Assembly (NCBI GenBank): GCA_001941065.1
Contig: MSHJ01000011.1
Coordinates: 186,001-250,000 of the forward strand
Direction: 5' to 3'
DNA length: 64,000 nt
Source: Alistipes sp. Zagget8
GTDB taxonomy: Bacteria > Bacteroidota > Bacteroidia > Bacteroidales > Rikenellaceae
The position numbers were made by a program, and so were the translations under genes. Under the pieces are notes generated by a model. The model saw only the letters and a program-made list of their open reading frames with translations, was not told the origin of the DNA and did no database searches. Shown here in pieces: positions 1-8,397 of the stretch (the stretch's first letter is position 1; each line of letters opens with the position of its first letter).

Positions 1-743
1 ACGCCGCCGATCGGGAATCCGTTGGCCATGCCTTTGGCCGTGGTGACGAGGTCGGGACGAATGCCCGCCGCCTGATGGGCGAAGAACTGCCCCGTGCGGC
101 CGTATCCCGACTGAATTTCGTCCAGCACCAGCTGCGTCCCGGTCTCGGTGGCCGCTTCGCGCAGCCCTTGCAGGAACTCGTTCGTGGGGCAGTGGATGCC
201 CGACACGCCCTGAATGCCCTCGACGATCACCGCCGCGAACTCCCGTGTGGCGAGCTTCTGCCGGGCGGCTTCGAGGTCGTTCAGCGGTGTGAACTCCACA
301 TTCGGAGTGCGGTTGAAGGGCGACTGAATCGCGGGGTTGTCCGTCACGGCGACGGCTCCCGACGTGCGGCCGTGGAAAGCCTTCGCGATGGCCAGCACCT
401 TCTTGCGTCCCGTGTGGAACGACGCCAGCTTCAGGGCGTTCTCATTGGCCTCGGCCCCCGAGTTGCAGAGGAAAAGACGGTAGTCGCCGTAACCCGACGC
501 GCGGCCCAGTTTTTCGGCCAGCGTCACCTGAAGCGAATTTTCGACCGAGTTCGAGTAGAACCCGATGCGTGCGACCTGCTCCTGCACGGCCCGCACGTAG
601 TCGGGCTGTGCGTGTCCGATCGAGATCACGGCGTGCCCGCCGTAGAGGTCGAGGTACTCGGTCCCCGCCTCGTCGTAGACGAAGCAGCCTTTTCCCCTCA
701 CCGGTTCGATCGGATATAACGAATATACGTTGAATAATTCCAT
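1..743 (-). CDS. argD: Acetylornithine/succinylornithine aminotransferase, N-terminal part (runs off the window)
   Basis: PLP-dependent class III aminotransferase of arginine synthesis, moving an amino group to the N-acylated glutamate semialdehyde. About 247 codons are visible, reading leftward from an ATG at 743 (MELFNVYSLYPIEPVRG). Visible family motifs are GGHAVISIGHAQP near the N-terminus, CNSGAEANE (cofactor phosphate binding), LDEIQSGYGRTG, and TTAKGMANGFPIG, whose Lys should carry PLP. Bacteroidales are known to use N-succinyl rather than N-acetyl intermediates, so succinylornithine may be the real substrate; the sequence does not decide this. It follows argC on the same strand after a 162-base gap that holds a repeat, so co-transcription is uncertain. 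The C-terminus is outside the window. Confidence 0.93.
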   Translation of the reverse strand, partial: MELFNVYSLYPIEPVRGKGCFVYDEAGTEYLDLYGGHAVISIGHAQPDYVRAVQEQVARIGFYSNSVENSLQVTLAEKLGRASGYGDYRLFLCNSGAEANENALKLASFHTGRKKVLAIAKAFHGRTSGAVAVTDNPAIQSPFNRTPNVEFTPLNDLEAARQKLATREFAAVIVEGIQGVSGIHCPTNEFLQGLREAATETGTQLVLDEIQSGYGRTGQFFAHQAAGIRPDLVTTAKGMANGFPIGG

Positions 744-796
744 AACGAATTTGTTTTATTATCGGTTGCTTGCCCGTCTCCGGATGTCGTTCCCAT

Positions 797-860
797 GGCC
801 CTTGGCCGTGTTTACAAGTCTGACCCCACCCCAAACCCCTCCCTCGGGAGGGGCTTGTCG
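797..860 (+). repeat. Two-hairpin intergenic repeat, copy 1
   Basis: Lies in the 162-base gap between argC and argD. A short GC hairpin (GGCC-ctt-GGCC, 797-807) is followed by the core TTTACAAGTCTGACCCC, then a second hairpin (CCCCTCCC/GGGAGGGG, 836-853) and CTTGTCGC. Four more copies occur in the window with differently sequenced but still paired stems. This copy differs from the others in its second stem (CTCCC/GGGAG instead of CCGCC/GGCGG). Confidence 0.8.
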
Positions 861-905
861 CGACGCATCCGGGATTTTGTCCGGATTGCGGACCGATATT
901 TCTCG

Positions 906-1868
906 TTAAAAAGCGTTGGCTTTCAATTTCAGCCCGGCGATTTCGTCGAGTCCGAACATCAGGTTCATATTCTGCACGGCCTGCCCCGAGGCGCCTTTCA
1001 GCAGGTTGTCGATGGCCGAGACGACGTGCACTTTGCCGTCGTAGACGGCCGTGTGCAGCAGCGCCTTGTTGGTGTTTACCACCTGCTTCAGGTCCACGTC
1101 GCGTTCCGTGACGCGGGTGAATGCCGCCGAAGCGTAGAAATCGGCGTAGAGCTTCCGGGCGGTCTCACCGTCGAGCGGGCACGTTGTGTAGACGCTCGCC
1201 AGAATGCCCCGCGTGAAATCCCCGCGCATCGGTACGAAATTGACGGCGCTGTCGAATGCCGGTTCCAACAGCCGCAGGTTGCGCCCGATCTCGATCAGGT
1301 GCTGGTGCGTGAAGGCCTTGTAAACCGAGATGTTCGACGCCCGCCAGCTGAAATGGGTCGTGGCCGAAGGCTTCACCCCCGCGCCCGTCGATCCGGTTAC
1401 GGCCGTTACGTGCACCTCGTCCTGCAGCATCCCCGCCGCGGCCAGCGGCAGCAGCGCCAGCTGAATCGCCGTGGCGAAGCAACCCGGATTGGCCACGCGC
1501 TCCGCACGGCGGATGCGCTCGCGGTTCAGCTCCGGAAGCCCGTAGACGAATCCTTCCGACTCGTCGCGGAAATCCTGCGCCAGGTCGATGATCTTCACGC
1601 CTGCCGGAACGGCGTTCTCCGCCATCCAGACCCGGCTCTGTCCGTGCGCCGAGCAGAGGAACACGACGTCGGCCGACGCAAGGTCATACGAGTCGCAGAA
1701 CCGCAGGTCGGTGTCGCCCTCCAGTCCGCCGTGCACGTCCGTGAGACGGTTTCCCGCGTTCGACGTGCTGTGGACGAAGGCGATCTCCGCCTGCGGATGG
1801 TTCACCAGCAGGCGGATCAGTTCGCCGGCGGTGTACCCGGCGCCCCCGATAATGCCGGCGCGGATCAT
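906..1868 (-). CDS. argC: N-acetyl-gamma-glutamyl-phosphate reductase
   Basis: NADPH-dependent reduction of N-acyl-glutamyl phosphate to the semialdehyde, the third step of arginine synthesis. The start chosen is ATG at 1868 (MIRAGIIGGAGYTAGEL), giving 320 residues. It begins directly with the Rossmann motif GGAGYTAGE, and an upstream in-frame Met would only read through argG. The catalytic Cys lies in VANPGCFAT; the C-terminal part carries FVPMRGDFTRGILAS. The ATG overlaps the argG stop by four bases (ATGA), so the two are translationally coupled. Confidence 0.96.
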   Translation of the reverse strand: MIRAGIIGGAGYTAGELIRLLVNHPQAEIAFVHSTSNAGNRLTDVHGGLEGDTDLRFCDSYDLASADVVFLCSAHGQSRVWMAENAVPAGVKIIDLAQDFRDESEGFVYGLPELNRERIRRAERVANPGCFATAIQLALLPLAAAGMLQDEVHVTAVTGSTGAGVKPSATTHFSWRASNISVYKAFTHQHLIEIGRNLRLLEPAFDSAVNFVPMRGDFTRGILASVYTTCPLDGETARKLYADFYASAAFTRVTERDVDLKQVVNTNKALLHTAVYDGKVHVVSAIDNLLKGASGQAVQNMNLMFGLDEIAGLKLKANAF

Positions 1869-3067
1869 TTCTTGTTGCGCTTCTGGACGTTGTAGAAAAT
1901 CTTGATCTGGTTGCCGAGGATTTTCGTGAATCCCTTCACGTCGTCGGCCGACCACGCCTTGTTGACCTCGCCGTATTCGCCGAAATCGGTCTTCATCAGG
2001 TCGAACGTCGAATCGACGCCTACGAGCGTGTAGTTTCTCGGACGCAGGATCAGCTCCACGGTGCCCGTCACATTGCGCTGCGACGAGACGAGCATCGCCT
2101 CGATGTCGCGCATCACGGGCTCGAGGTACTGTGCCTCGTGGAGGAACATGCCGTACCACGTCGCCACCTGCTCTTTCCAGTAAATCTGCCACTTGGTGAG
2201 TGTGTGCTTCTCGAGCATCTTGTGCGCGGCGATGATGAGCATCGGCGCCGCGGCCTCGAAGCCTACGCGGCCCTTGATGCCGATGATCGTGTCGCCGATG
2301 TGCATGTCGCGTCCGATGCCGAATTTCGATCCGATGGCCTCCACGGCGCGGATGGCTTCGACCTTGTCGGTGTAGGCCTTGCCGTTGACGGCTGCGAGCT
2401 CACCCTCCTGGAACGTGAGTTTAAGCCGCTCCTCGCCTTCGACCGTGATCTGGCTGGGATAGGCCTCCTCGGGCAGCGTCTGCTCCGAATGGAGGGTCTC
2501 CTTGCCGCCGATCGAGGTGCCCCACAGGCCCTTGTTGATCGAGTACTCCATCTTCTTGTAGTCGGCCGTGATGCCGTGCTTGCGGAGGTAGTCGATCTCG
2601 TATTCGCGCGTCAGGGTCATGTCGCGCGTCGGGGTGATGATCTCGATTTCGGGAGCGAGGATCTGGAACGTCAGGTCGAAACGCACCTGGTCGTTGCCTG
2701 CACCCGTCGAGCCGTGTGCCACGGCGTCGGCGCCGATCTGCTTGGCGTATTCGATGATGGCGATGGCCTGGAAAATCCGCTCCGAGCTCACCGAAATGGG
2801 GTAGGTCCCGTTGCGCAGGATGTTGCCGAAGACCATGTAACGGATGCTCTTTTCGTAATACTCCTGCTCGATGTCGAGCGTGGCGTGTGCCGTTGCGCCG
2901 AGGTCCATGGCGCGTTTTTCGACGTTTTTCAGCTCCTCTTTCGAGAATCCGCCCGTGTTGGCGATTGCCGTGTAGACGTCGTATCCCTTCTCCTCGGAGA
3001 GGTATTTTACACAAAACGAGGTGTCCAGACCGCCGCTGAACGCCAGAACCACTTTCTTCTTTTCCAT
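1865..3067 (-). CDS. argG: Argininosuccinate synthase
   Basis: Joins citrulline and aspartate using ATP to make argininosuccinate. The 400 residues have the family's usual length. The N-terminal ATP-pyrophosphatase loop is AFSGGLDTSF, followed by TAIANTGGF, and GSTGAGNDQVRF in the aspartate/citrulline site. It sits between the GNAT gene (16-base gap upstream) and argC (four-base overlap downstream), so it is part of an arginine operon read leftward. Confidence 0.97.
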   Translation of the reverse strand: MEKKKVVLAFSGGLDTSFCVKYLSEEKGYDVYTAIANTGGFSKEELKNVEKRAMDLGATAHATLDIEQEYYEKSIRYMVFGNILRNGTYPISVSSERIFQAIAIIEYAKQIGADAVAHGSTGAGNDQVRFDLTFQILAPEIEIITPTRDMTLTREYEIDYLRKHGITADYKKMEYSINKGLWGTSIGGKETLHSEQTLPEEAYPSQITVEGEERLKLTFQEGELAAVNGKAYTDKVEAIRAVEAIGSKFGIGRDMHIGDTIIGIKGRVGFEAAAPMLIIAAHKMLEKHTLTKWQIYWKEQVATWYGMFLHEAQYLEPVMRDIEAMLVSSQRNVTGTVELILRPRNYTLVGVDSTFDLMKTDFGEYGEVNKAWSADDVKGFTKILGNQIKIFYNVQKRNKK

Positions 3068-3083
3068 TTTATTTCGGTTTTTA

Positions 3084-3704
3084 TTATTTCAGGTGAAACA
3101 ACTTTTTTGCTTTGTTCCTCAGGAACATCCGGTAGGGCGCCAGGCGCGACTGTTTCTCGGGCGGTTCCTTGGCCGGGTCGTAGAGCATGCCCGTGCAGAG
3201 GCACATGCGGCGGTTGTTGCGCTGCAGGATGTCGTAGTTGCAGCAGCCCTCGCAGCCGCGCCAGAAATCCTCGTCCTCGGTGAGTTCCGAGAAGGTCACG
3301 GGAACGTAGCCCATCCGCGAATTGAGTTTCATGACGGGCAGCGACGTGGTGATACTGAATAACTTGGCATACGGGAATCGTCGTCGGGCCAGCTCGAACG
3401 TTCGTCGTTTGATCTGTTCCGCGAGTCCCATGTGCCGGTACTCCGGATCGACGATCAGTCCCGAGGTTGCGACGAAGTCGCCGTGACCCCAGCACTCGAT
3501 GTAGCTGAACCCGACCAGTTTTTCACCGTCCAGCGCCACGACGGCCTTGCCACCGGTCATTTTTGCGGCGATGTATTCGGGCGAACGCTTGGCGATGCCC
3601 GTACCCCGCTGCAGGGCCGACTCATAGATCAGCTCGCAGATACGCGGTGCGTAATGTGCGTGCGATGAGTCGGCGAATACGACGCTGATTGTGTTGTTAT
3701 TCAT
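3084..3704 (-). CDS. GNAT-family N-acyltransferase linked to arginine genes
   Basis: A 206-residue GNAT-fold protein. Seen: LVGFSYIECWGHGDFVATSGLIVDPEYRHMGLAEQIKR-type beta4/beta5 and acyl-CoA loop (VDPEYRHMGLAEQI), then a Cys-rich C-terminal stretch with Cys in CEGCCNYD and MCLCTGM. It lies 16 bases before argG, which suggests a role in arginine metabolism. A first-step glutamate N-acyltransferase (N-acetyl- or N-succinylglutamate synthase) is an attractive inference because no argA or argJ is visible here, but the sequence does not prove the substrate. Start is ATG at 3704 (MNNNTISVVF). Confidence 0.8.
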   Translation of the reverse strand: MNNNTISVVFADSSHAHYAPRICELIYESALQRGTGIAKRSPEYIAAKMTGGKAVVALDGEKLVGFSYIECWGHGDFVATSGLIVDPEYRHMGLAEQIKRRTFELARRRFPYAKLFSITTSLPVMKLNSRMGYVPVTFSELTEDEDFWRGCEGCCNYDILQRNNRRMCLCTGMLYDPAKEPPEKQSRLAPYRMFLRNKAKKLFHLK

Positions 3705-3738
3705 TTATCGTTTGTGTGGGTAAAAAGTTGTGAACGAA

Positions 3739-5940
3739 TTAGTTGATGCGGTAGGCCCGCTGTACGCCCTTGATGCGCATGATTTGGTGTATCAGCGTAT
3801 CCACGACGGCCGTGCCGGGCACCTCGACCGCGACGGTTCCCGCCAGACAGCCGTTTCCCGCCGGTGCGAAATTCATCGAGCGGATGCCCAGTTTCAGGTC
3901 GCGGACGATGACCTCGGTGATGTGGTTGGCCATGCCGGTGGTGTCTGCCGCTACGATGCGGATCGTCACGCGGAAAGCCCCCTCGGCCGACTGGCGCCAG
4001 CGGGCGTCGATCACGCGGTAGGGATAGTTCTCGCGCATGCGCTTGGCATTGGGGCAGTCGCAGCGGTGGATCGTGATGCCCGAATTGATCGTCACGAAGC
4101 CGAACACGTCGTCGCCCTTGATCGGGTTGCAGCACTTGGCCAGTTTATACTGTATTTTCGAAATGTCGTCGTCGATCACCAGCGCATCCTGCGGCGCGGC
4201 GCTCTCCTTCGCGCTGTGCAGGGCGGCCTTCTGGCGCTCGGCTTCGGCGGCCGCGGCGCGGCGCTCCTCCTCGGCTTCGCCCGAGAGGTGGCGGGCCAGT
4301 ATCTCCTTGATCGACCCGAAATCGAGCTTCTGGGTGGCGATCAGGGCGTAGACCTCCGTGCCGAGGCGCAGTTTGAAATATTTGGCCAGATAGGCCACCG
4401 CCTCGTCGATCGTGATGGCGAATTTCCAGTTCTTGAGCTTGCGCTCCAGCTCCTCGCGCCCCATGCGCGTATGCTTGGCCTGCTCCTCGCGCAGGTAGGA
4501 CTTGATTTTGTTGCGGGCCTTCGACGTAATCACGAAGGTCAGCCAGTCCGATTTGGGCGTCTGGTTTTTCTGGGTGAGTATCTCGACGATGTCGCCGTTG
4601 CGGAGTGTTTCGCGGATCGGCACCGAACGGTTGTTGACCTTACCGCCCACGCACGTCGACCCCAGGTTGGTGTGGATGTCGAACGCGAAATCCAGCAGCG
4701 TGGCCCCTTCGGGGAGCTTCCGCAGGTCGCCGTTGGGCGTGAAGACGAATATTTCGCCCGATGCGGGTTTGGCGTCGAAACGCTGCGCCAGCGAGTGCGT
4801 CGTGTCCTCCATCAGTTCGCGCAGGTGTCCCAGCCACTGCTCGCTGGTCTGCGCCCCCTGGTTGACCCCCTTGTAACGCCAGTGCGCCGCGATGCCGCGT
4901 TCGGCCACGGCGTCCATGCGCTCGGTGCGTATCTGTACCTCGACCCAGCGGCCCTCGGCCGACACGGTGGTGTGCAGCGACTCGTAGCCGTTCGACTTGG
5001 GAATCGAAATCCAGTCGCGCATCCGGTTGGGATTGGGGGTGTAAAAGTCCGTCACCACCGAATAGGCTGTCCAGCACAACTGCTTTTCGGCCTCCTTGTC
5101 GCAGTCGATGATGATGCGGATGGCGAAGATGTCGTAGACGCCCTCGAACGGGACGTGCTGTTTGTGCATCTTGGTCCAGATCGAGAAGATCGACTTGGTG
5201 CGGCTCTTGATGTGGTATTTGATGCCGAGGCGGTTCAGCCGCTGCTCGATGGGCACGAGGAAGCGGGCGATGAACGCACGGCGCTCTTCGGCGCTCTCTT
5301 CGAGCTTCGTGACGATGTGCTCGTAATCCTTCGGTTCGAGGTATCGCAGAGCGATGTCCTCCAGTTCGCTCTTGATCGAGTACAAACCCAGCTTGTGGGC
5401 GATCTGGGCGTAGAGGTTCATCGATTCCCAGCTCTTCTTGCGCCACTTTTCGCGCGGGAACATCTCCAGCGAACGCATCACCTCGAGCCGGTCGGCCAGC
5501 TTGATGAGAATCACGCGCGGGTCCTCGGAATAGCTGACGATCAGGTCGCGGAAATTGTCGGCCTGCTCCTTGGCCACCTTGAGTTTCAGCTCCGAGATGT
5601 TGGCCAGTCCCAGGGCGATGCCCATGACCTGGTCGCCGAAGCGTTTGCGGATGTCGGCGCTCAGGGCGAGGAACTCTTCGGCCGGGAGCTGCTTGTGGGC
5701 CAGGCGCACGACGTCGTGCAGGATGGACGCTGCGGCGGAGTTGCGGCCGAGGCCCACCTCTGAGATCACGATCGAAGCCACCGCGGCGGCGTGGTCCATG
5801 AGGGGCGAGCCGTCGTAGCGCACGAGTCCGGCGAGCTTCGCATCGGCATACTCCAGCGCCTCGTCTACGAGGTGCTGAGTCTGCTCCGAGAAGTTCGCAC
5901 GCACGAGTGCGCGGAGTTTTTCGTACCGTGAAAAGTCCAT
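3739..5940 (-). CDS. RelA/SpoT-family (p)ppGpp synthetase, probably lacking hydrolase activity
   Basis: A 733-residue long RSH protein. Domains in order: HD hydrolase-like (about 25-190), synthetase (about 230-370), TGS (about 400-465), a Cys-rich ZFD with KCCNPIKGDD and HRCDCPNAK, and a C-terminal ACT domain. The synthetase is intact: SIFSIWTKM, YDIFAIRIII, SNGYESLHTTV, EVQIRTERMD, AAHWRYK. The hydrolase signature is not: the usual HDxxED reads HDVVRL (His75-Asp76, then Arg79-Leu80), and the later KLADRLHNMR reads KLADRLEVMR. Hence probably a synthetase-only enzyme, with a second RSH expected elsewhere in the genome. It is read away from trhA, and the GNAT gene follows after 34 bases. Confidence 0.92.
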   Translation of the reverse strand: MDFSRYEKLRALVRANFSEQTQHLVDEALEYADAKLAGLVRYDGSPLMDHAAAVASIVISEVGLGRNSAAASILHDVVRLAHKQLPAEEFLALSADIRKRFGDQVMGIALGLANISELKLKVAKEQADNFRDLIVSYSEDPRVILIKLADRLEVMRSLEMFPREKWRKKSWESMNLYAQIAHKLGLYSIKSELEDIALRYLEPKDYEHIVTKLEESAEERRAFIARFLVPIEQRLNRLGIKYHIKSRTKSIFSIWTKMHKQHVPFEGVYDIFAIRIIIDCDKEAEKQLCWTAYSVVTDFYTPNPNRMRDWISIPKSNGYESLHTTVSAEGRWVEVQIRTERMDAVAERGIAAHWRYKGVNQGAQTSEQWLGHLRELMEDTTHSLAQRFDAKPASGEIFVFTPNGDLRKLPEGATLLDFAFDIHTNLGSTCVGGKVNNRSVPIRETLRNGDIVEILTQKNQTPKSDWLTFVITSKARNKIKSYLREEQAKHTRMGREELERKLKNWKFAITIDEAVAYLAKYFKLRLGTEVYALIATQKLDFGSIKEILARHLSGEAEEERRAAAAEAERQKAALHSAKESAAPQDALVIDDDISKIQYKLAKCCNPIKGDDVFGFVTINSGITIHRCDCPNAKRMRENYPYRVIDARWRQSAEGAFRVTIRIVAADTTGMANHITEVIVRDLKLGIRSMNFAPAGNGCLAGTVAVEVPGTAVVDTLIHQIMRIKGVQRAYRIN

Positions 5941-6044
5941 TTTTACCTAACCGAATACCATTACCTGCAAAAACGGCGCAAATCGAGAGCAGAGGCGCTT
6001 TTGCGACTATGCCGAGATGCAGCCCGTTTAAGCGAAAACAGTTA

Positions 6045-6079
6045 TTTTCGCAAAGATATGAAAAAAAATTATAAATTTG
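6045..6079. promoter_or_regulatory. Divergent promoter region for the RSH gene and trhA
   Basis: On the minus strand CAAAGATA at 6051-6058 reads TATCTTTG, a perfect Bacteroidales -7 box for the RSH gene. On the plus strand TAAATTTG at 6072-6079 fits TAnnTTTG for trhA, with a TTTC at 6046-6049 about 22 bases upstream as a weak -33. The two boxes are only 13 bases apart, so the polymerases would compete. Confidence 0.5.
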
Positions 6080-6104
6080 TAACATTGAACCAATACGTTC
6101 CGCC

Positions 6105-6761
6105 ATGGCAAAGAAAAAGGAGATTTACGTGCCGACCGTAGGCGAGGAGGTCGCCAATGCCGTGTCCCACGGCGTGATGTCGCTTTTGACGCTGCTGGCG
6201 CTTCCGTTCGCGGCCGTATGGGCCTATGTGCATGATTCCGACGGGGTTCTGGCGTCGGCGTCGGTCTCGGTTTTCGTGATTTCGATCTTCCTGATGTTCC
6301 TGGCCTCGACGCTCTACCATTCGATGGACCCCCTCTCGAAGCACAAGGCCGTTTTTCACATCCTCGACCACATTTTCATCTACGTCGCCATCGCGGGCAG
6401 CTATACGCCCATTGCGCTGGTGGTCATCGGGGGCTGGCAGGGCATTTTCATCACCGTTCTCCAATGGGCGATGGTCCTCTTCGGCATCTTCTACAAATCC
6501 CTCTCCCGCAAGTCGATACCGGCTATCAGCCTGACCATTTACCTGGTCATGGGCTGGACGATCGTCTTTTTCCTGCCGCTGTTCGTGCGGCGGGCTTCCG
6601 TGCCGCTGCTGGTGCTGATCGCCCTGGGCGGACTGCTTTACACCCTCGGGGCTTATTTTTATGCGAAAAAGGGATTCCGCTATCACCACATGGTCTGGCA
6701 TCTTCTGATTAACCTCGCGGTCGCGGCGCATTTCGTCGGGATCGTGTTTTACCTCTACTGA
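6105..6761 (+). CDS. trhA: Hemolysin III / TrhA-family membrane protein
   Basis: A 218-residue protein with seven predicted membrane segments. Family markers: GEEVANAVSHGV near the N-terminus, STLYHSM, HILDHIFIYVAIAGSYTP and the C-terminal HHMVWHLLIN. This arrangement of conserved His and Asp is typical of the HlyIII/PAQR superfamily, whose members are candidate metal-dependent membrane hydrolases; bacterial members are linked to membrane-lipid energetics. The name hemolysin is historical. The PHP gene starts one base after its stop, so the two are probably co-transcribed. Confidence 0.9.
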   Translation: MAKKKEIYVPTVGEEVANAVSHGVMSLLTLLALPFAAVWAYVHDSDGVLASASVSVFVISIFLMFLASTLYHSMDPLSKHKAVFHILDHIFIYVAIAGSYTPIALVVIGGWQGIFITVLQWAMVLFGIFYKSLSRKSIPAISLTIYLVMGWTIVFFLPLFVRRASVPLLVLIALGGLLYTLGAYFYAKKGFRYHHMVWHLLINLAVAAHFVGIVFYLY

Positions 6762-6762
6762 T

Positions 6763-7665
6763 ATGGCCGCTATCGATTTGCACATCCATTCCGCTTACAG
6801 CAGCGACGGGGAATTTCCCGTCGCAGACCTCGTCGACAAGTGCCTCGGGGCGCGTTTGACGCATTTTTCCGTCACGGACCACAACTCGGTGCGGGGTGTC
6901 GGCGAAGCCGCCGCGCTGGCCCGGACGAAGGGCATCGGGTTTATTCCGGGCATCGAGATCGACTGCAACTACCGGGGCACGGACCTCCACCTGCTGGGAT
7001 ACGGCATCGACTGGCTGTCGGCGGATTTCGCGCGGCTGGAAGAGGAGGTCGCCGCGAAGGTCATGGCGTCGTTCGGGGGCATGATCGACAACCTGCTGAA
7101 ACTGGGCTTTTCCGTGGATGCCGAAGCGGTGCTGGCCGCCGCCGGAGGGAACCTTCCGACGGGCGAACTGATCGCCGAAGTGATGCTCTCCGACGCGAAA
7201 TACCATACGCCCCAGCTGCAGCCCTATATGGAGGGCGGTGCGCGGAGCGATATGCCTTACATCAATTTCTACCTCGATTATTTCGCCCAGGGACGCCCGG
7301 CGTTCGTGCCCGTGGCGTATATGGATTACCGCGATGCGGTGGAACTGGTCCGCGACAACGGCGGCACGCCGGTCGTGGCGCATCCGGGATTGAATTTCCG
7401 GGGCCGCGAGGAGGTCGCCGAACAGCTTTTGGACCGCGGGGCCGCGGGCCTGGAGGTCTTCAACAACTACCACAGTCCCGAACAGGCCGTCTATTTCACC
7501 TCGCTGGCCCTTTCCAAAGAGGCTTTCATGACCTGCGGGAGCGATTTCCACGGCAAGACCAAACCCCGCATCGCCGTCGGGCGTTTTCCGTCGGACAGCC
7601 GCTTCGACGGTCGTTTGTCAGACTTTGTAAACCACGTAAATGTGATCGGCGGGCAGGGCGTATAG
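6763..7665 (+). CDS. PHP-domain phosphoesterase (YciV/RNase AM-like)
   Basis: A 300-residue metal-dependent phosphoesterase. PHP motifs in order: DLHIHSAYSSDG (residues 5-16), TDHNS, GIEID, VVAHPG and CGSDFHGKTK, which supply the His/Asp cluster for two or three metals. Relatives hydrolyse 3',5'-nucleoside bisphosphates or short RNA ends; the substrate here is not proven. It starts one base after trhA. Its last 48 bases overlap the 3' end of the convergent methyltransferase gene, and the final 16 residues (SDFVNHVNVIGGQGV) are encoded in that overlap. Confidence 0.88.
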   Translation: MAAIDLHIHSAYSSDGEFPVADLVDKCLGARLTHFSVTDHNSVRGVGEAAALARTKGIGFIPGIEIDCNYRGTDLHLLGYGIDWLSADFARLEEEVAAKVMASFGGMIDNLLKLGFSVDAEAVLAAAGGNLPTGELIAEVMLSDAKYHTPQLQPYMEGGARSDMPYINFYLDYFAQGRPAFVPVAYMDYRDAVELVRDNGGTPVVAHPGLNFRGREEVAEQLLDRGAAGLEVFNNYHSPEQAVYFTSLALSKEAFMTCGSDFHGKTKPRIAVGRFPSDSRFDGRLSDFVNHVNVIGGQGV

Positions 7666-8391
7666 CCTGCGCTCTTCGTCCGTGAGGGCCGCGGCGTAGT
7701 CGATGTCCGCGGCTTCGAAGCCCGCTTCGCGCAGGCGGTCGGCATAATCGGCGCCGTAGATGCGCCGGTGGTCGTACTGCCCGAAGATGCGTGTGCGCTC
7801 GTCGGGGTCGGTGATCGAGTCGTCCTCGTAGGTCTGCTCGTAGTCCGGGTCCACGGGCGAGAGGACGATGCCCCAGCCGCCGGGTTTGAGGATGCGGTGC
7901 AGTTCGCGCATGGCCTTCCGGTCGTCGGCGACGTGTTCCAGAATGTGGTTGCAGATCACCACGTCCACCGAATCGTCGGCCAGCGGAATCTGCTGCACGT
8001 CGAAATGGAGGTCCGCCAGCGGGCTTTCGAGGTCGGCCGTGACATACTGCCCGGGGTGCGACCTGAAATGGGGCTTGAGGTGACGCATGATACAGACCTC
8101 GGGGGCAATGTGCAACGTGCGGGGAAAGGCCGTCAGCAGGTCGGTCTCGCGCGTGAGGTAGAGCCACAGCAGGCGGTGGCGCTCCAGCGACAGACACTTG
8201 GGGCACAGCGCATTGGGCCGCGACTGCACATAGCCGTAAGGCATGAATTTCCGGTATTTCGCGCCGCACACGGGGCATTCGACCCCGCGGCCCTTGTAGA
8301 AGAGCCCCGCTGCGGGCACGGCCCATCCGGCGATGCGTTGCAGCACCGGGCGCGGAATGTGGTTCAGGGACCAGCGGATCAGTTTTTTCAT
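7618..8391 (-). CDS. Class I SAM-dependent methyltransferase with N-terminal zinc ribbon
   Basis: A 257-residue protein. Residues 39-66 carry CPVC and CPKC (Cys39, 42, 63, 66), a likely zinc ribbon. The methyltransferase core follows: VTADLESPLADLHFD (motif II region), DDSVDVVICNHILEHV, and ELHRILKPGGWGIV. The usual glycine-rich SAM loop is replaced by LHIAPE, as in the methyltransf_11-type group found near sugar-modification genes. The substrate is unknown. It is convergent with, and overlaps, the PHP gene; the GNAT gene lies six bases upstream. Confidence 0.85.
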   Translation of the reverse strand: MKKLIRWSLNHIPRPVLQRIAGWAVPAAGLFYKGRGVECPVCGAKYRKFMPYGYVQSRPNALCPKCLSLERHRLLWLYLTRETDLLTAFPRTLHIAPEVCIMRHLKPHFRSHPGQYVTADLESPLADLHFDVQQIPLADDSVDVVICNHILEHVADDRKAMRELHRILKPGGWGIVLSPVDPDYEQTYEDDSITDPDERTRIFGQYDHRRIYGADYADRLREAGFEAADIDYAAALTDEERRLYALPADHIYVVYKV

Positions 8392-8397
8392 CGTCGC

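Noticed and set aside
3730..5763. 677-codon open frame opposite the RSH gene
   Set aside because: An antisense shadow of a GC-rich gene; composition is Arg/Gly/His/Leu-rich with no family motif. The same applies to the long frames opposite leuS (15634-18204), fusA (20712-22736), secY (33064-34599) and the SusC-like gene (40203-41780).
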